DNA of 15,000 nucleotides from Halocaridina rubra (Eukaryota; Arthropoda; Malacostraca; Decapoda; Atyidae): NCBI GenBank assembly GCA_037179515.1, contig JAXCGZ010007698.1, positions 40,001 to 55,000 of the forward strand, read 5' to 3'. Shown piece by piece: positions 1 to 8,971 of this stretch (position 1 is its first letter; each line of letters starts with the position of its first letter). The notes under the pieces were generated by a model. It saw only the letters and a program-made list of their open reading frames with translations, ran no database searches and was not told where the DNA came from. The position numbers and the translations under genes were made by a program.

Positions 1-724
<724 letters not shown>

Positions 725-734
725 TATATAAAGG
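725..734 (+). promoter_or_regulatory. TATA box upstream of first secreted-peptide gene
   Basis: TATATAAAGG is a strong TATA-box match, 221 bp upstream of the ATG at 946. A start site about 30 bp downstream would fall near 755 and give a 5' leader of about 190 nt. No clear TCAGT-type initiator is present there. The leader holds a four-codon upstream ORF starting at 892. A possible splice acceptor (CTCAG, ending at 920) lies before the gene, so a 5' UTR intron cannot be excluded. Confidence 0.5.
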
Positions 735-945
735 CAGGTTCGGGTTTGGAATAACACTTACCCAACTGCGGGCCAAAGGGGAAGGTTCGCTCACCCTCAA
801 AGGAGAACATCAAAGAAAAAAGAAGTTTCGAGTAATAGTCTCTTCTACGGATCCACCAAGACCGGTTACATCTTAAGAGAGGAATATCCTTATGAACATT
901 TGGTAGTATTGTGATCTCAGCAACCCTGCCCAGAAGATCAACAGC

Positions 946-1251
946 ATGGCCAGGCAGATTGTGTTCTTAGTGTTGTTAATCAGCAGCTTGATGGCTTCTC
1001 TGCTAAACCAAGTATTAGTAGATGGCACACCGTACCTTCCAATGATTTACACAAAACCTGATAATTCATTTACACCTTTAAAAGTCACAACAACTGAATC
1101 AATGACTTCTCAACGTCAAAGCTTTAGACCCACATCTACAACCACAACACCTATACTTCTAGCTACCATTAGTGGGAGTCCATGTAGAGGTTGTTTCATT
1201 GAAAACCAGCGTGGCACATGCGACTACTCCCTAGATAAATGTCCAAGCTAG
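946..1251 (+). CDS. Small secreted four-cysteine peptide (paralogue 1)
   Basis: This 101-residue ORF is complete in one exon. It starts at an ATG in good context (A at -3, G at +4). Residues 1 to about 27 form a hydrophobic signal peptide (VFLVLLISSLM core). Residues 28-77 are rich in Thr, Ser and Pro, with a T-rich run near 62-68, and contain no cysteine, suggesting a flexible and possibly O-glycosylated linker. Residues 78-101 hold all four cysteines (C80, C83, C92, C99) in a C-x2-C-x8-C-x6-C pattern, with F84, N87, G90, Y94-S95 and K98-C99-P100. The same module ends the protein at 7006-7227, with 12 of 24 positions identical and no gaps. The spacing suits two disulphides, but the pairing is unknown. 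A TATA box upstream and an AATAAA downstream support a real gene. I do not recognise the family; a secreted defence, venom-like or signalling peptide is possible but unproven. Confidence 0.72.
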   Translation: MARQIVFLVLLISSLMASLLNQVLVDGTPYLPMIYTKPDNSFTPLKVTTTESMTSQRQSFRPTSTTTTPILLATISGSPCRGCFIENQRGTCDYSLDKCPS

Positions 1252-1885
1252 AACAGAAAACTGTGCATACTGTTGAAACGTACTGCTTGGTAATAAAGCT
1301 GTCCTAACGAAAGCAAGAGAATGTGCATTCTGACCTTATATATAGTGCTTTACATTATAGATGTCCCGACTGTATCAAAAAATGATAAGGATGAATGTAT
1401 ACTTTTGGAGATTTAGATGTCCTTATTGAATCAAGATAGTGCTGAACATCGCTATATACTTCCCGCCAATGCAGATGTCCTACCTAAAGCAAGATATTGA
1501 GCATAACTAAAATCATTCCTGGAGAAATAATGTCCTAACTAAATCAAGAAAGACTACACATAGTAGTTGCATATTTCCTGGGGATACAAATGTCCTAAAT
1601 TCAACCAGGAACGTGATTAGATGATCAATATGCGTTCACTGATGATACAGATGTCCTAACTCATATCAAAAATTAGTTGATGATCGCTGAATACTTTCTA
1701 GCAATGAAAATGTCCTCAGTTCATCATTTATTGCGCAAATGGTCATTGTATGCTTCGTAGTGATACAGATGTCCAAACTATTTCTAGAAAAGTAGCAGAC
1801 AATCCATAATCTCTTTCTAACAAAATGGATGGCTTAACTATCTTAGGAAACATGTGCACACGATTCATATGTAGTTCATGATATT
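1240..1885. repeat. Degenerate minisatellite, ~59-bp period, starting inside paralogue 1
   Basis: The anchor TGTCC (usually within GATACAGATGTCCTAAC) recurs at 1240, 1300, 1362, 1418, 1476, 1531, 1591, 1652, 1711, 1770 and, decayed, 1830. Spacings are 55-62 bp. The first anchor at 1240 is the Lys-Cys-Pro codon region of the secreted-peptide CDS. A second shared word, TGTGCAT, occurs 22 bp after the anchor in both of the first two units (1262 and 1322), which supports real homology between the gene's end and the array. Later units keep a TGCATA-like word and a (T/G)GATACAG word before the next anchor. Unit lengths are not multiples of three and frames are not kept, so the array is not coding. 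Confidence 0.8.
1292..1297 (+). terminator. AATAAA polyadenylation signal of paralogue 1
   Basis: A perfect AATAAA lies 41 bases after the stop codon of the first secreted-peptide gene, which implies a very short 3' UTR. It sits at the boundary between the first and second units of the adjoining ~59-bp repeat. Confidence 0.6.
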
Positions 1886-1999
1886 TAAATTCTTTTTTAT
1901 TCTTATTTTTATGAACTCAGTGAAAATGTTATTGGACAAGACTAAACTAGTTTAGTGTTAAAATGTTTATCATCTGTTATGTGTACATAAAATAGGTGA

Positions 2000-2024
2000 T
2001 ACCTTAACGTGCGGTCTACCTTAG
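2000..2024 (+). repeat. Left inverted repeat of a TIR element around the first LINE
   Basis: The segment holding CGTGCGGTCTACCT is the reverse complement of the segment at about 3974-3994, with only small differences. Both outer ends are preceded by TA, as expected for a Tc1/mariner-like short element. The left and right arms enclose the LINE at about 2046-3797. Confidence 0.5.
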
Positions 2025-2045
2025 CATTCGGAGTATTTGCTGTGA

Positions 2046-3503
2046 AATGACCTAATTGACTCATTGCCAGTTACAGTATTTTTCATTTTAGTCATTGTAA
2101 ATACATCCATTGTTACAGGCAGTTATCCTAACCTCTGGAAGCATCCCTATATCATCCCCGTTTTTAAGAGTGGAGATACTAATAATGTTGAAAATTATAG
2201 GCCAATCTCTCTTCTCAGCATTCTGTCTAAAATACTTGAGAAGGTAGTTGCCACCCAGTTAATAAATTTCCTTGAATTAAATTGTCTATTATGTGAAGAA
2301 CAACACGGTTTTCGGCCTAAACTTTCGACCGAGACGGCCCTACTTAAAATTACTGATAAAATTTATAGTAATATTGAAAATAAGAAAATATCACTTTTAT
2401 TATTGTTAGATTTGTCTAAAGCATTTGACAGTGTACACCATCAAATTCTAATGAGAAAACTTTCCAAAGTTCATGTTGACTCATTTTGGTTCGAAAATTA
2501 TCTGAAAGATCGAATTCAATCAGTTCGAATGGGCTCGACTCTCTCTTCCTCTTTAGATATCAGTTTTGGCGTTCCTCAGGGTTCAATTTTAGGTCCTCTG
2601 CTTTTCTTAATATATGTTAATGATTTACCTCAATTTATAAGAGATTGCCTACTTGTTATGTATGCTGATGACACCCAGATTATGCTTACTGGTGACATTG
2701 ATAGAATTCCTGAAATCTTAAAAAGGGCTGAAGATATATTAAACTGTACCAAAAGTTATTTTAACAGTAATGGTCTTTTACTGAACGAAAATAAAACTAA
2801 ATTCGTTATTTTTGGATCAAATCAATACCTGTCCCGCATTCCTGAGAACATCAGTATAAATTTCAACAATGTTTCACTCTTCCCATCTAATAAGGTTAAA
2901 AATCTAGGAGTTATTATGGACAGTACCATGACATTTAATTTTCATATCGATGAACTACATAAAAAAGTGAACGGGACCCTTATTTACTTGAACAGAGTCT
3001 ATGAAAGATTCGAGCCTGATTGTAGGGCAATTGTAGTACAAACATTGATTTTAAGTATTCTCAACTACTGTCTAAGTGTTTGGGGTTCCACGACTAAGAC
3101 CCAGATGTTACGAGTGAAAAGGCTCCAGAATTTTGCTGCAAGAGTTGCCATAGGGGGGGTGCATAAACATGATCACGTGACTCCCCTCTTTGAGAGATTG
3201 GGTTGGCTAAGGATGGACATGAAGTTCATATATAATATCTGTCTTTTAGTTTTTAAAATAAATCATGGAATATTACCGGAATGGCTCTTCTCATTGCCAA
3301 CAGTTAATCAAGTGCGTATCAATAACGTCAACACCAGATATCAGAATTCTTTTTACGTGCCCAGAACTTCCACTGATATTGGGGCAAGAGCCTTAAATGT
3401 AATAGGCCCGAGACTTTGGAACTCTTTACCCGCAAACTTAAGAAGTTGCCAAACATTACCCTCACTTAAATCTCATCTTTTAAATCACCTACTTAATAAG
3501 TGA
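2046..3503 (+). pseudogene. LINE ORF2 fragment: reverse transcriptase and C-terminal region
   Basis: About 479 residues remain open with no stop or frameshift, although no genuine ATG starts the frame at its left end. Counting from codon 2064, early RT motifs (IPVFKSGD, NYRPISLLS) come first. The LSKAFDSVHH motif follows and carries the first catalytic Asp. FGVPQGSILGPLLF is near residues 168-182, and YADD is at about 200-203 with the two remaining catalytic aspartates. The distal part carries NYCLSVWG and the GPRLWNSLP motif typical of CR1/L2-type ORF2 C-termini. The RT core is therefore intact in sequence, but endonuclease and ORF1 are absent. The lack of damage suggests a fairly young insertion. 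It could at most act in trans. Confidence 0.85.
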
Positions 3504-3562
3504 TTTTAGTCTCATTATTATCCTCCCATTGGGTAAACGAAGTGTATGTATGCATATTTTAT

Positions 3563-3740
3563 TGTGTAAATTTTTTGATTTTGTGCTTTGCAAATTTCAT
3601 TAGTTTTATTTTGACATTTTACATTGTAATTTGTAATTAGATTAATTATCATGTGTAAATTTTGTGATTTTGTGCTTTGCAAATTTCATTAGTTTTATTT
3701 TGACATTTTATATTGCAATTTGTAATTAGATTAATTATCA
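3563..3740 (+). repeat. Two tandem copies of an 89-bp unit in the LINE 3' UTR
   Basis: The copies at 3563-3651 and 3652-3740 are nearly identical and differ at only a few positions. Each contains TTGTGCTTTGCAAATTTCAT and ends at ATTAATTATCA. The duplication lies between the ORF2 stop and the AATAAA, where the RT recognition region of a LINE is expected. Confidence 0.9.
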
Positions 3741-3913
3741 TGTAATAGCCATTTTTGATGGAATAAAGTTTTTGACTTTGACTTTGACTTTGACTTTATC
3801 GGGCGCTAGACCTTTCATGGTCTGAATTTATAACCTCTACTTACCTTGTTTTTAATCCTTTTGAACTGAGTGCTAGTGAAAGGTGTATAAAAATGAATAT
3901 ATTATCTGTGCTT

Positions 3914-3939
3914 ACCTAACCTAACCTAAGGTTAGGTTA
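3914..3939. repeat. Telomere-type CCTAA/TTAGG palindrome
   Basis: CCTAA units run directly into TTAGG units. Bases 3917-3927 and 3929-3939 are perfect 11-bp inverted arms around one central A. The pentamer matches the arthropod telomeric repeat TTAGG. It lies between the LINE 3' end and the right inverted repeat, so it may be an internal palindrome of the interrupted short element rather than a telomere remnant. Confidence 0.8.
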
Positions 3940-3973
3940 TATTATATTTTATAGAATAAGATTATTGTAGTGG

Positions 3974-4026
3974 AGGTAGACCGCACGCTGAAGTATAAAT
4001 GACTTGGTAGTCTGCACACTAAAGTA
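3974..4026 (-). repeat. Right inverted repeat of a TIR element, with a tandem echo
   Basis: AGGTAGACCGCACG at about 3975-3988 is the inverted partner of the left repeat at 2008-2021. A related word, GTAGTCTGCACACTAAAGTA, follows about 31 bp later near 4007-4026, so the right end carries the motif twice. Without the LINE, the enclosed element would be only a few hundred base pairs long, which suits a MITE. Confidence 0.5.
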
Positions 4027-4073
4027 GCAAAAAAAAAAAAAATAAATAAATAAAAAAAATAAAAAATAAATAA

Positions 4074-4139
<66 letters not shown>
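4027..4139. repeat. A-rich, (AAAT)n and (TA)n compound microsatellite
   Basis: An A14 run is followed by AAAT-type units and then a pure (TA)n tract from about 4080 to 4139. It directly follows the right inverted repeat. Confidence 0.95.
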
Positions 4140-4141
<2 letters not shown>

Positions 4142-5159
4142 CGATAAAGTAGCTTATATTTTCTATTAACTTAAATATCGGGATGGTTTCTGGTCGGACT
4201 TAATGATATATAGAGAGTCCACAAGTAAATATTATATCTTATCAATCTACAGTTTTGAAATATATTATGCTAAGCACTTTCGTAATGTATCATATTTAGA
4301 GAGCATGTATCCCAGTAGACCTTATGGGTAAATATATTACAAAATAATATTGCTATACAGAACACTCTCTGAAGTTACCGTAATTTCATTTTTTTCTGAA
4401 GGTAAACTGCCTTCAGTACTTACATGTTCTGGATATATTATGATATATGCATTTTTTCTGAGAGTACAAAATATGCATTCTGTTAATTCAATAGAAAGAA
4501 ATATTTTTGCTCGTATTTTTAGTCTATGAAATAAATCCACAATATCTACGGAATATTTGAGGTTTTATTTGACTGGCTAATCAGTATTGCTAACATAAAA
4601 AACTTCCATCAATATCTGAATTCAGGATATCTAGTTATATAAATTTGACTTGTAACATTAGCAGTAGGAAGACTAATACATAACGATATTACCGGAGAGG
4701 CAGCTATAAGTAAAGTAATAGCACCAGCCGCCAGTTGTGATACCACAGTTGAAGTGTCCTTTGGACTTAAATAGAACTGTCCAGGACATATCAGTCTTAA
4801 GTCGTCCTTCAGTTACGATTCTATTTCCATGCCTACATCAACATGGAATATTCTTGAATATTCATTTCACATCTCTTATTATCCCTTCGCATCTGACAAG
4901 TGACAACACTCCTCATCTGTTTCGCTTTACTTTTGTATTCTTCGTGTCCAGAGCCGATCAGAGCAGATTTTTTTTTTTCGTCTTGGCGTCACAATCATAA
5001 ATAAATAGTAAATAAATATATAAATTATTTACTTGGGGCAGGCAAAATAGAAAAAGATGGCCCCACCACCAATCCTAAGGCTGCAGAAACTAGTTCTTGA
5101 TAATTGCCATCTTTTGTGTATGACGCATGCACTCGTTTAGGAATGTGTTCACGAGTAAG
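4140..5159. other. AT-rich spacer without a supportable gene
   Basis: No recognisable coding sequence was found. The frames at 4337-4540 on the minus strand and 4737-5000 on the plus strand lack domains, a signal peptide or a family match. A weak TATA-like CTATAAGTA lies near 4703 with CCAGTTG about 30 bp downstream, but no plausible gene follows. A heat-shock-element match is at 4846-4863. A 10-bp perfect inverted repeat (AAAAGATGGC / GCCATCTTTT) spans 5052-5115. Confidence 0.6.
4846..4863. promoter_or_regulatory. Perfect heat-shock-element match
   Basis: GAATATTCTTGAATATTC gives four contiguous, alternately inverted nGAAn pentamers, the canonical HSF-binding arrangement. No confident gene lies immediately downstream. 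The AT-rich setting makes a chance match possible, so function is uncertain. Confidence 0.4.
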
Positions 5160-6239
<1,080 letters not shown>

Positions 6240-6263
6240 GTATAAAATGGAACTGATTAGGAG

Positions 6264-6336
6264 ACGGGAAGTTACGAGCTTGGGGCTCTTTCCCGTAAGC
6301 ACAATTAGGTAATCACAATTAGATAATTAGATAATC
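6264..6336 (+). other. 3'-terminal hairpin and repeats of family B copy 1
   Basis: ACGGGAA (6264-6270) pairs with TTCCCGT (6290-6296), and an inner GAGC/GCTC stem is enclosed. The 14-bp ACAATTAGGTAATC-type repeats follow. The same structure occurs in copy 2, so it is a conserved part of the family's 3' end, probably the site its RT recognises. Confidence 0.65.
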
Positions 6337-6370
6337 GCACACTCGCAAAATCGTTTTCAGCCCCTCTGTG

Positions 6371-6414
6371 TATAAAGAGAATATATAGGATATGTATAAA
6401 CTTATATATTCAGT
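6371..6414 (+). promoter_or_regulatory. Candidate core promoter of paralogue 2
   Basis: TATAAAG at 6371 and TATATAGG at 6382 precede a TCAGT initiator at 6410-6414, whose A lies 30 bp after the second TATA word. This is the only good TATA/Inr pair between the LINE 3' end and the second secreted-peptide gene. It lies about 600 bp before the ATG. If used, the minisatellite would be in the 5' UTR or in an intron. The assignment is inference. Confidence 0.35.
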
Positions 6415-6581
6415 ACCTGGTTTGGGCTTGGCTGCTCTATCATTATCCCTTCGGGAGATATAAGTCACAACAGGTTTGAAGGTCTCTATACGACTTGCTC
6501 TTCGCAACAAAAGCTGGAATGGTTAGTTTGGCAAAACTTGTTCTGACCACAAAACATCCAGTTCTCTCTCAGCTGCTTCAA

Positions 6582-7000
6582 TTACCAGTAGGAAGTCTTG
6601 ACTAGCAAAATTTACCAGTGGGAATTCGCAACTTGGAAGAGATACTGCGTGAATTATCTTCTAGTGAAAGTTACCAGTTCACGTTCTCAATTTGCAAGCG
6701 TTTTTATGCAAATTCTCTGCTTGGCAAAGTTACCAGTACAAGTTCTCAATTTACAAGAGTTTTTGTGCGAATTCTCTACTTGCCAGTTACCAGTACAATT
6801 TGCAAGTGTTCTTGTGCAAATTCTGATTGCCAAAGTTAATAGCACATGATCTCAATTTGCAAGCATTCTTGCACGAATACTCTTCTTGCCAAATTTACCA
6901 GTACAAGTTGTCTGCTTGCAAGATTTGCCTGTGCGAATTTTCTGCTTGCATTTTTGCCAATACAAACGGCCTCAAAGCTCTATCTACAAAAATTACCGAG
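6582..7000. repeat. Degenerate minisatellite, ~59-bp period, ahead of paralogue 2
   Basis: The anchor TTACCAGTACAAG or a variant occurs at 6582, 6612, 6671, 6730, 6787, 6836, 6895, 6954 and, more weakly, 6993. Most intervals are 57-59 bp, with a 30-bp partial unit at the start, a 49-bp deleted unit at 6787 and a shortened last step. Units also share CTCAATTTGCAAG, a TTGTGCGAATTCTCT-like word and CTTGCCAAAG. The last degenerate anchor ends directly at the ATG of the gene. The array is open in several frames by composition, but unit lengths shift frame, so it is not a repeat protein. Confidence 0.8.
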
Positions 7001-7005
7001 ACAAG

Positions 7006-7227
7006 ATGCATTTGAGAATTGTATTCTTTTTGCTCTGTGCCACCATCTTGATGTCGGAACGAGCTGAGGGTCGCAGTATACTTCAAGTTAAAACTCCAGC
7101 ACCTACCACAAATACCAATGACTACGATTATATTGGATACGAATTAGCTTTAGCACCCTGTAATCATTGTTTCGTGATGAATTCATTTGGAGATTGCCAG
7201 TATTCACCGTATAAATGTCCTGAATGA
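7006..7227 (+). CDS. Small secreted four-cysteine peptide (paralogue 2)
   Basis: This 73-residue ORF is complete in one exon. I chose the ATG at 7006, rather than the upstream in-frame start at 6886, because it begins a good signal peptide (residues 1 to about 22, RIVFFLLCATILM core) and has A at -3. The upstream 40 codons are read from the minisatellite. The mature part begins near R23 and carries a short Thr/Pro/Asn-rich linker (about residues 30-38) and an acidic, tyrosine-containing stretch. The C-terminal module at 50-73 has cysteines at 52, 55, 64 and 71 (C-x2-C-x8-C-x6-C), with F56, N59, G62, Y66-S67 and K70-C71-P72. These align without gaps to residues 78-101 of the protein at 946-1251. 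C11 lies in the signal peptide and would be removed. Mature size is about 51 residues. The function is unknown and no named family was recognised. Confidence 0.74.
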   Translation: MHLRIVFFLLCATILMSERAEGRSILQVKTPAPTTNTNDYDYIGYELALAPCNHCFVMNSFGDCQYSPYKCPE

Positions 7228-7446
7228 AAGAACATTCTTACCATGATGACAGTCGTGGTGTGATGCGATTAAGTGATGTTATTTGACAACGCCTTGGGGA
7301 ACAGTGAGATTAAGAAAGTCTCTTTGATGTGGTGTGGTCTTTTAGTCAAGAGTAAAATTAACTAGACAAGGAATAAGATATATCTTTTTAACAGTAAGTT
7401 AAAAAATCGATTCGAAATTCATTGACAAATTTAACCAATATGAGAA

Positions 7447-7452
7447 AATAAA
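7447..7452 (+). terminator. AATAAA polyadenylation signal of paralogue 2
   Basis: AATAAA lies about 220 bases after the stop codon and is followed by a G/T-rich stretch with a T7 run near 7471-7477. It would give a 3' UTR of roughly 240 nt. Confidence 0.5.
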
Positions 7453-8162
7453 TGATTTAATGGAATGTGAGTTTTTTTCCTCCCCAAAATACAAAAATAA
7501 TTTTTAAAAGATTGAGTTAAACTACAAAAACAAACAAACAACAAAAGGGATACATAGTTTTTTTTATTTATGAAGGATTACAAAGAAGTAAATAAATATA
7601 AAATAGCAGTTATTTCATGGGCAACTATATTACTCCCAACTATTAAAAAATGTTTATTACCCAACTAAAGGAAAAATCCTTTGTCACAAAATTCGGGAGA
7701 ACAAACAATTTTATATCATTTACACCTACTTAACGGACATTTTCAATGGGAAAATTTTCTCGTTATCAGTTTATTAACATATTGTTAGATAACAACGAAA
7801 AAGTGCACACACACACACGTAGACGCACGCACGTGCGCACAAAAATACGCATATACAGATATTCTTTCTTCAGTAATGTCAAGAATCGAAGAGAGACAAA
7901 TTATATTTTTCATTCCGTTTAGAGATGTGAAATTTGCCCTCGTTTAAGACATCTTTTCGATACTGTTCAGTCACTAACCCCAAGCATCTAACGGTGACAA
8001 TAAGATAAAAAAAAGTTACTACAGCAAAGAACGCCACTATGCTTCCTGCTTATAATCGTAACCTATAATTTGCAAATAAATATCAATATATTTTTCGACT
8101 AATATTAAATCAGTTTTACTTATTTATAAGATCTTATCATCAAGGCCATATGACATTGCGTA
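7453..8162. other. AT-rich spacer with a short (CA)n tract
   Basis: Nothing coding can be supported. A short (CA)n tract at about 7805-7818 grades into a CG-containing purine-pyrimidine alternation (to about 7840) that could favour Z-DNA. Confidence 0.6.
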
Positions 8163-8280
8163 CAGAGCATCTCGCCAGGCGAGCGAGGTTTAGCGAGGTT
8201 GGGCCTGGGCCTGGTCATCCTTGGATGGGTGACCGCTTTATAACATCAAGTGCTTTTGACGTTCAAGGGGACGGCTTTTT
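8163..8280 (+). repeat. 5S rRNA-derived SINE-like sequence
   Basis: Bases 8184-8262 resemble the 3' two-thirds of a 5S rRNA gene. The A-box-like TTTAGCGAGGTTGGGCC and the C-box TTGGATGGGTGACCGC are clearly recognisable, followed by AACATCAAGTGCT where 5S has its 3' stem region. A GCCTGG duplication interrupts it near 8202-8213. The 5S 5' third is absent and is replaced by a near-perfect hairpin (CTCGCC-A-GGCGAG, 8171-8183). A T5 run at 8276-8280 could terminate Pol III. A functional 5S gene would be about 120 nt with an intact 5' strand of helix I, so this is a 5S-derived SINE head or a pseudogene. Confidence 0.7.
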
Positions 8281-8327
8281 CTTTTTCTTGTGTTCTTCAT
8301 GGTAGAGCTTATTTTCATCAAAACCAG

Positions 8328-8353
8328 TATTATTATCATTATTATTATTATTA

Positions 8354-8401
<48 letters not shown>

Positions 8402-8462
8402 TTCACCAACAACTACCTCTCTCTCTCAATCTCTCTTTCTCTCTCACACACACACACACACA
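8328..8462. repeat. (ATT)n, (CT)n and (CA)n microsatellites
   Basis: An (ATT)n tract with occasional ATC units runs to about 8400. It is followed by an interrupted (CT)n tract and a nine-unit (CA)n tract at 8445-8462. The CA tract is the last simple repeat before the probable 5' UTR of the long LINE. Confidence 0.95.
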
Positions 8463-8971
8463 TAGATTATTGAATAATTGAATAATTAAAAAAAAATACC
8501 AAATATCCACCTGTCAACAGTACTGAGTTAAGTTGCCAAGTAGTACAGCTGTCTTATTTTCTTAATTTTTTTTGCTTTTCTTTTAGCTTTCTCTTTTACT
8601 ATTTTTTTTATTTTGTATATATATTGAGTTAAATGTAAAGTCTAATCCTGTGATAACATATCTTGGTTAGCAAGTGAGTTTATCAGTTAGGAAGAATATA
8701 TAGCAGAAACAGGTGGGTGCCACCTCAGACACAAATTATAATTTTCCTTCAGGTTTGACTTTTGTTTTTCTTTTTCTTTTTATCCTTAAATTACCATGGT
8801 CAAGTTTTTAAGTTAAGATGTGTGTTACCAGAAAAGAGATAAACTGAGTCACTAAATAGCACTTATATGGAGATATAAAAATTCTGTGTGAAGCTTGATT
8901 AAAAGTTTTTCTCTCTTTTTTTTCCTCTTTCTCGTCTTCTTTCTATATTCTGTGAGAGGGAGAACATAAAA
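8463..8971 (+). other. Probable 5' UTR of family B copy 2
   Basis: A T-rich stretch without an ORF lies between the (CA)n tract and the ORF1 ATG. LINE internal promoters usually lie here, but no motif was identified with confidence. The left boundary is inferred only. Confidence 0.4.

Larger units (their letters stand above)
2046..3797 (+). mobile_element. 5'-truncated CR1/L2-like non-LTR retrotransposon
   Basis: This LINE lacks ORF1 and the endonuclease and begins in the N-terminal part of the reverse transcriptase. It keeps an open ORF2 remnant to 3503, an approximately 290-bp AT-rich 3' UTR, an AATAAA at 3762-3767, and a terminal tandem repeat of TTTGAC from about 3771 to 3797. The 3' UTR contains two tandem copies of an 89-bp unit. 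The RT and the C-terminal region place it in the CR1/L2/Daphne-like part of the Jockey superfamily, but the exact clade needs a phylogeny. The true 5' junction lies somewhere between about 2046 and 2100, and no target-site duplication was identified with confidence. Confidence 0.85.

Noticed and set aside
4337..4540. 67-residue minus-strand ORF
   Set aside because: AT-rich filler with no signal peptide, domain or promoter.
4737..5000. 87-residue ORF after a TATA-like word and over the heat-shock element
   Set aside because: It starts without an ATG, is low-complexity near its end (Phe-rich from a T run) and matches nothing I recognise.
6620..6629. GGGAATTCGC as an NF-kappaB/Relish site ahead of the second peptide gene
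   Set aside because: It occurs once, inside a degenerate minisatellite unit, with one mismatch to the usual consensus. This is too weak to call.
6598..6849. Overlapping open frames across the second minisatellite, suggesting a repeat protein
   Set aside because: The 57-59-bp units change frame at each step and the frames share no repeated protein motif.
6886..7005. N-terminal extension of paralogue 2 by 40 residues
   Set aside because: The extension is translated minisatellite and would bury the signal peptide. The ATG at 7006 gives a normal secreted precursor.
8184..8262. Functional 5S rRNA gene
   Set aside because: The 5' third is missing and a 6-bp duplication interrupts the core, so helix I cannot form.
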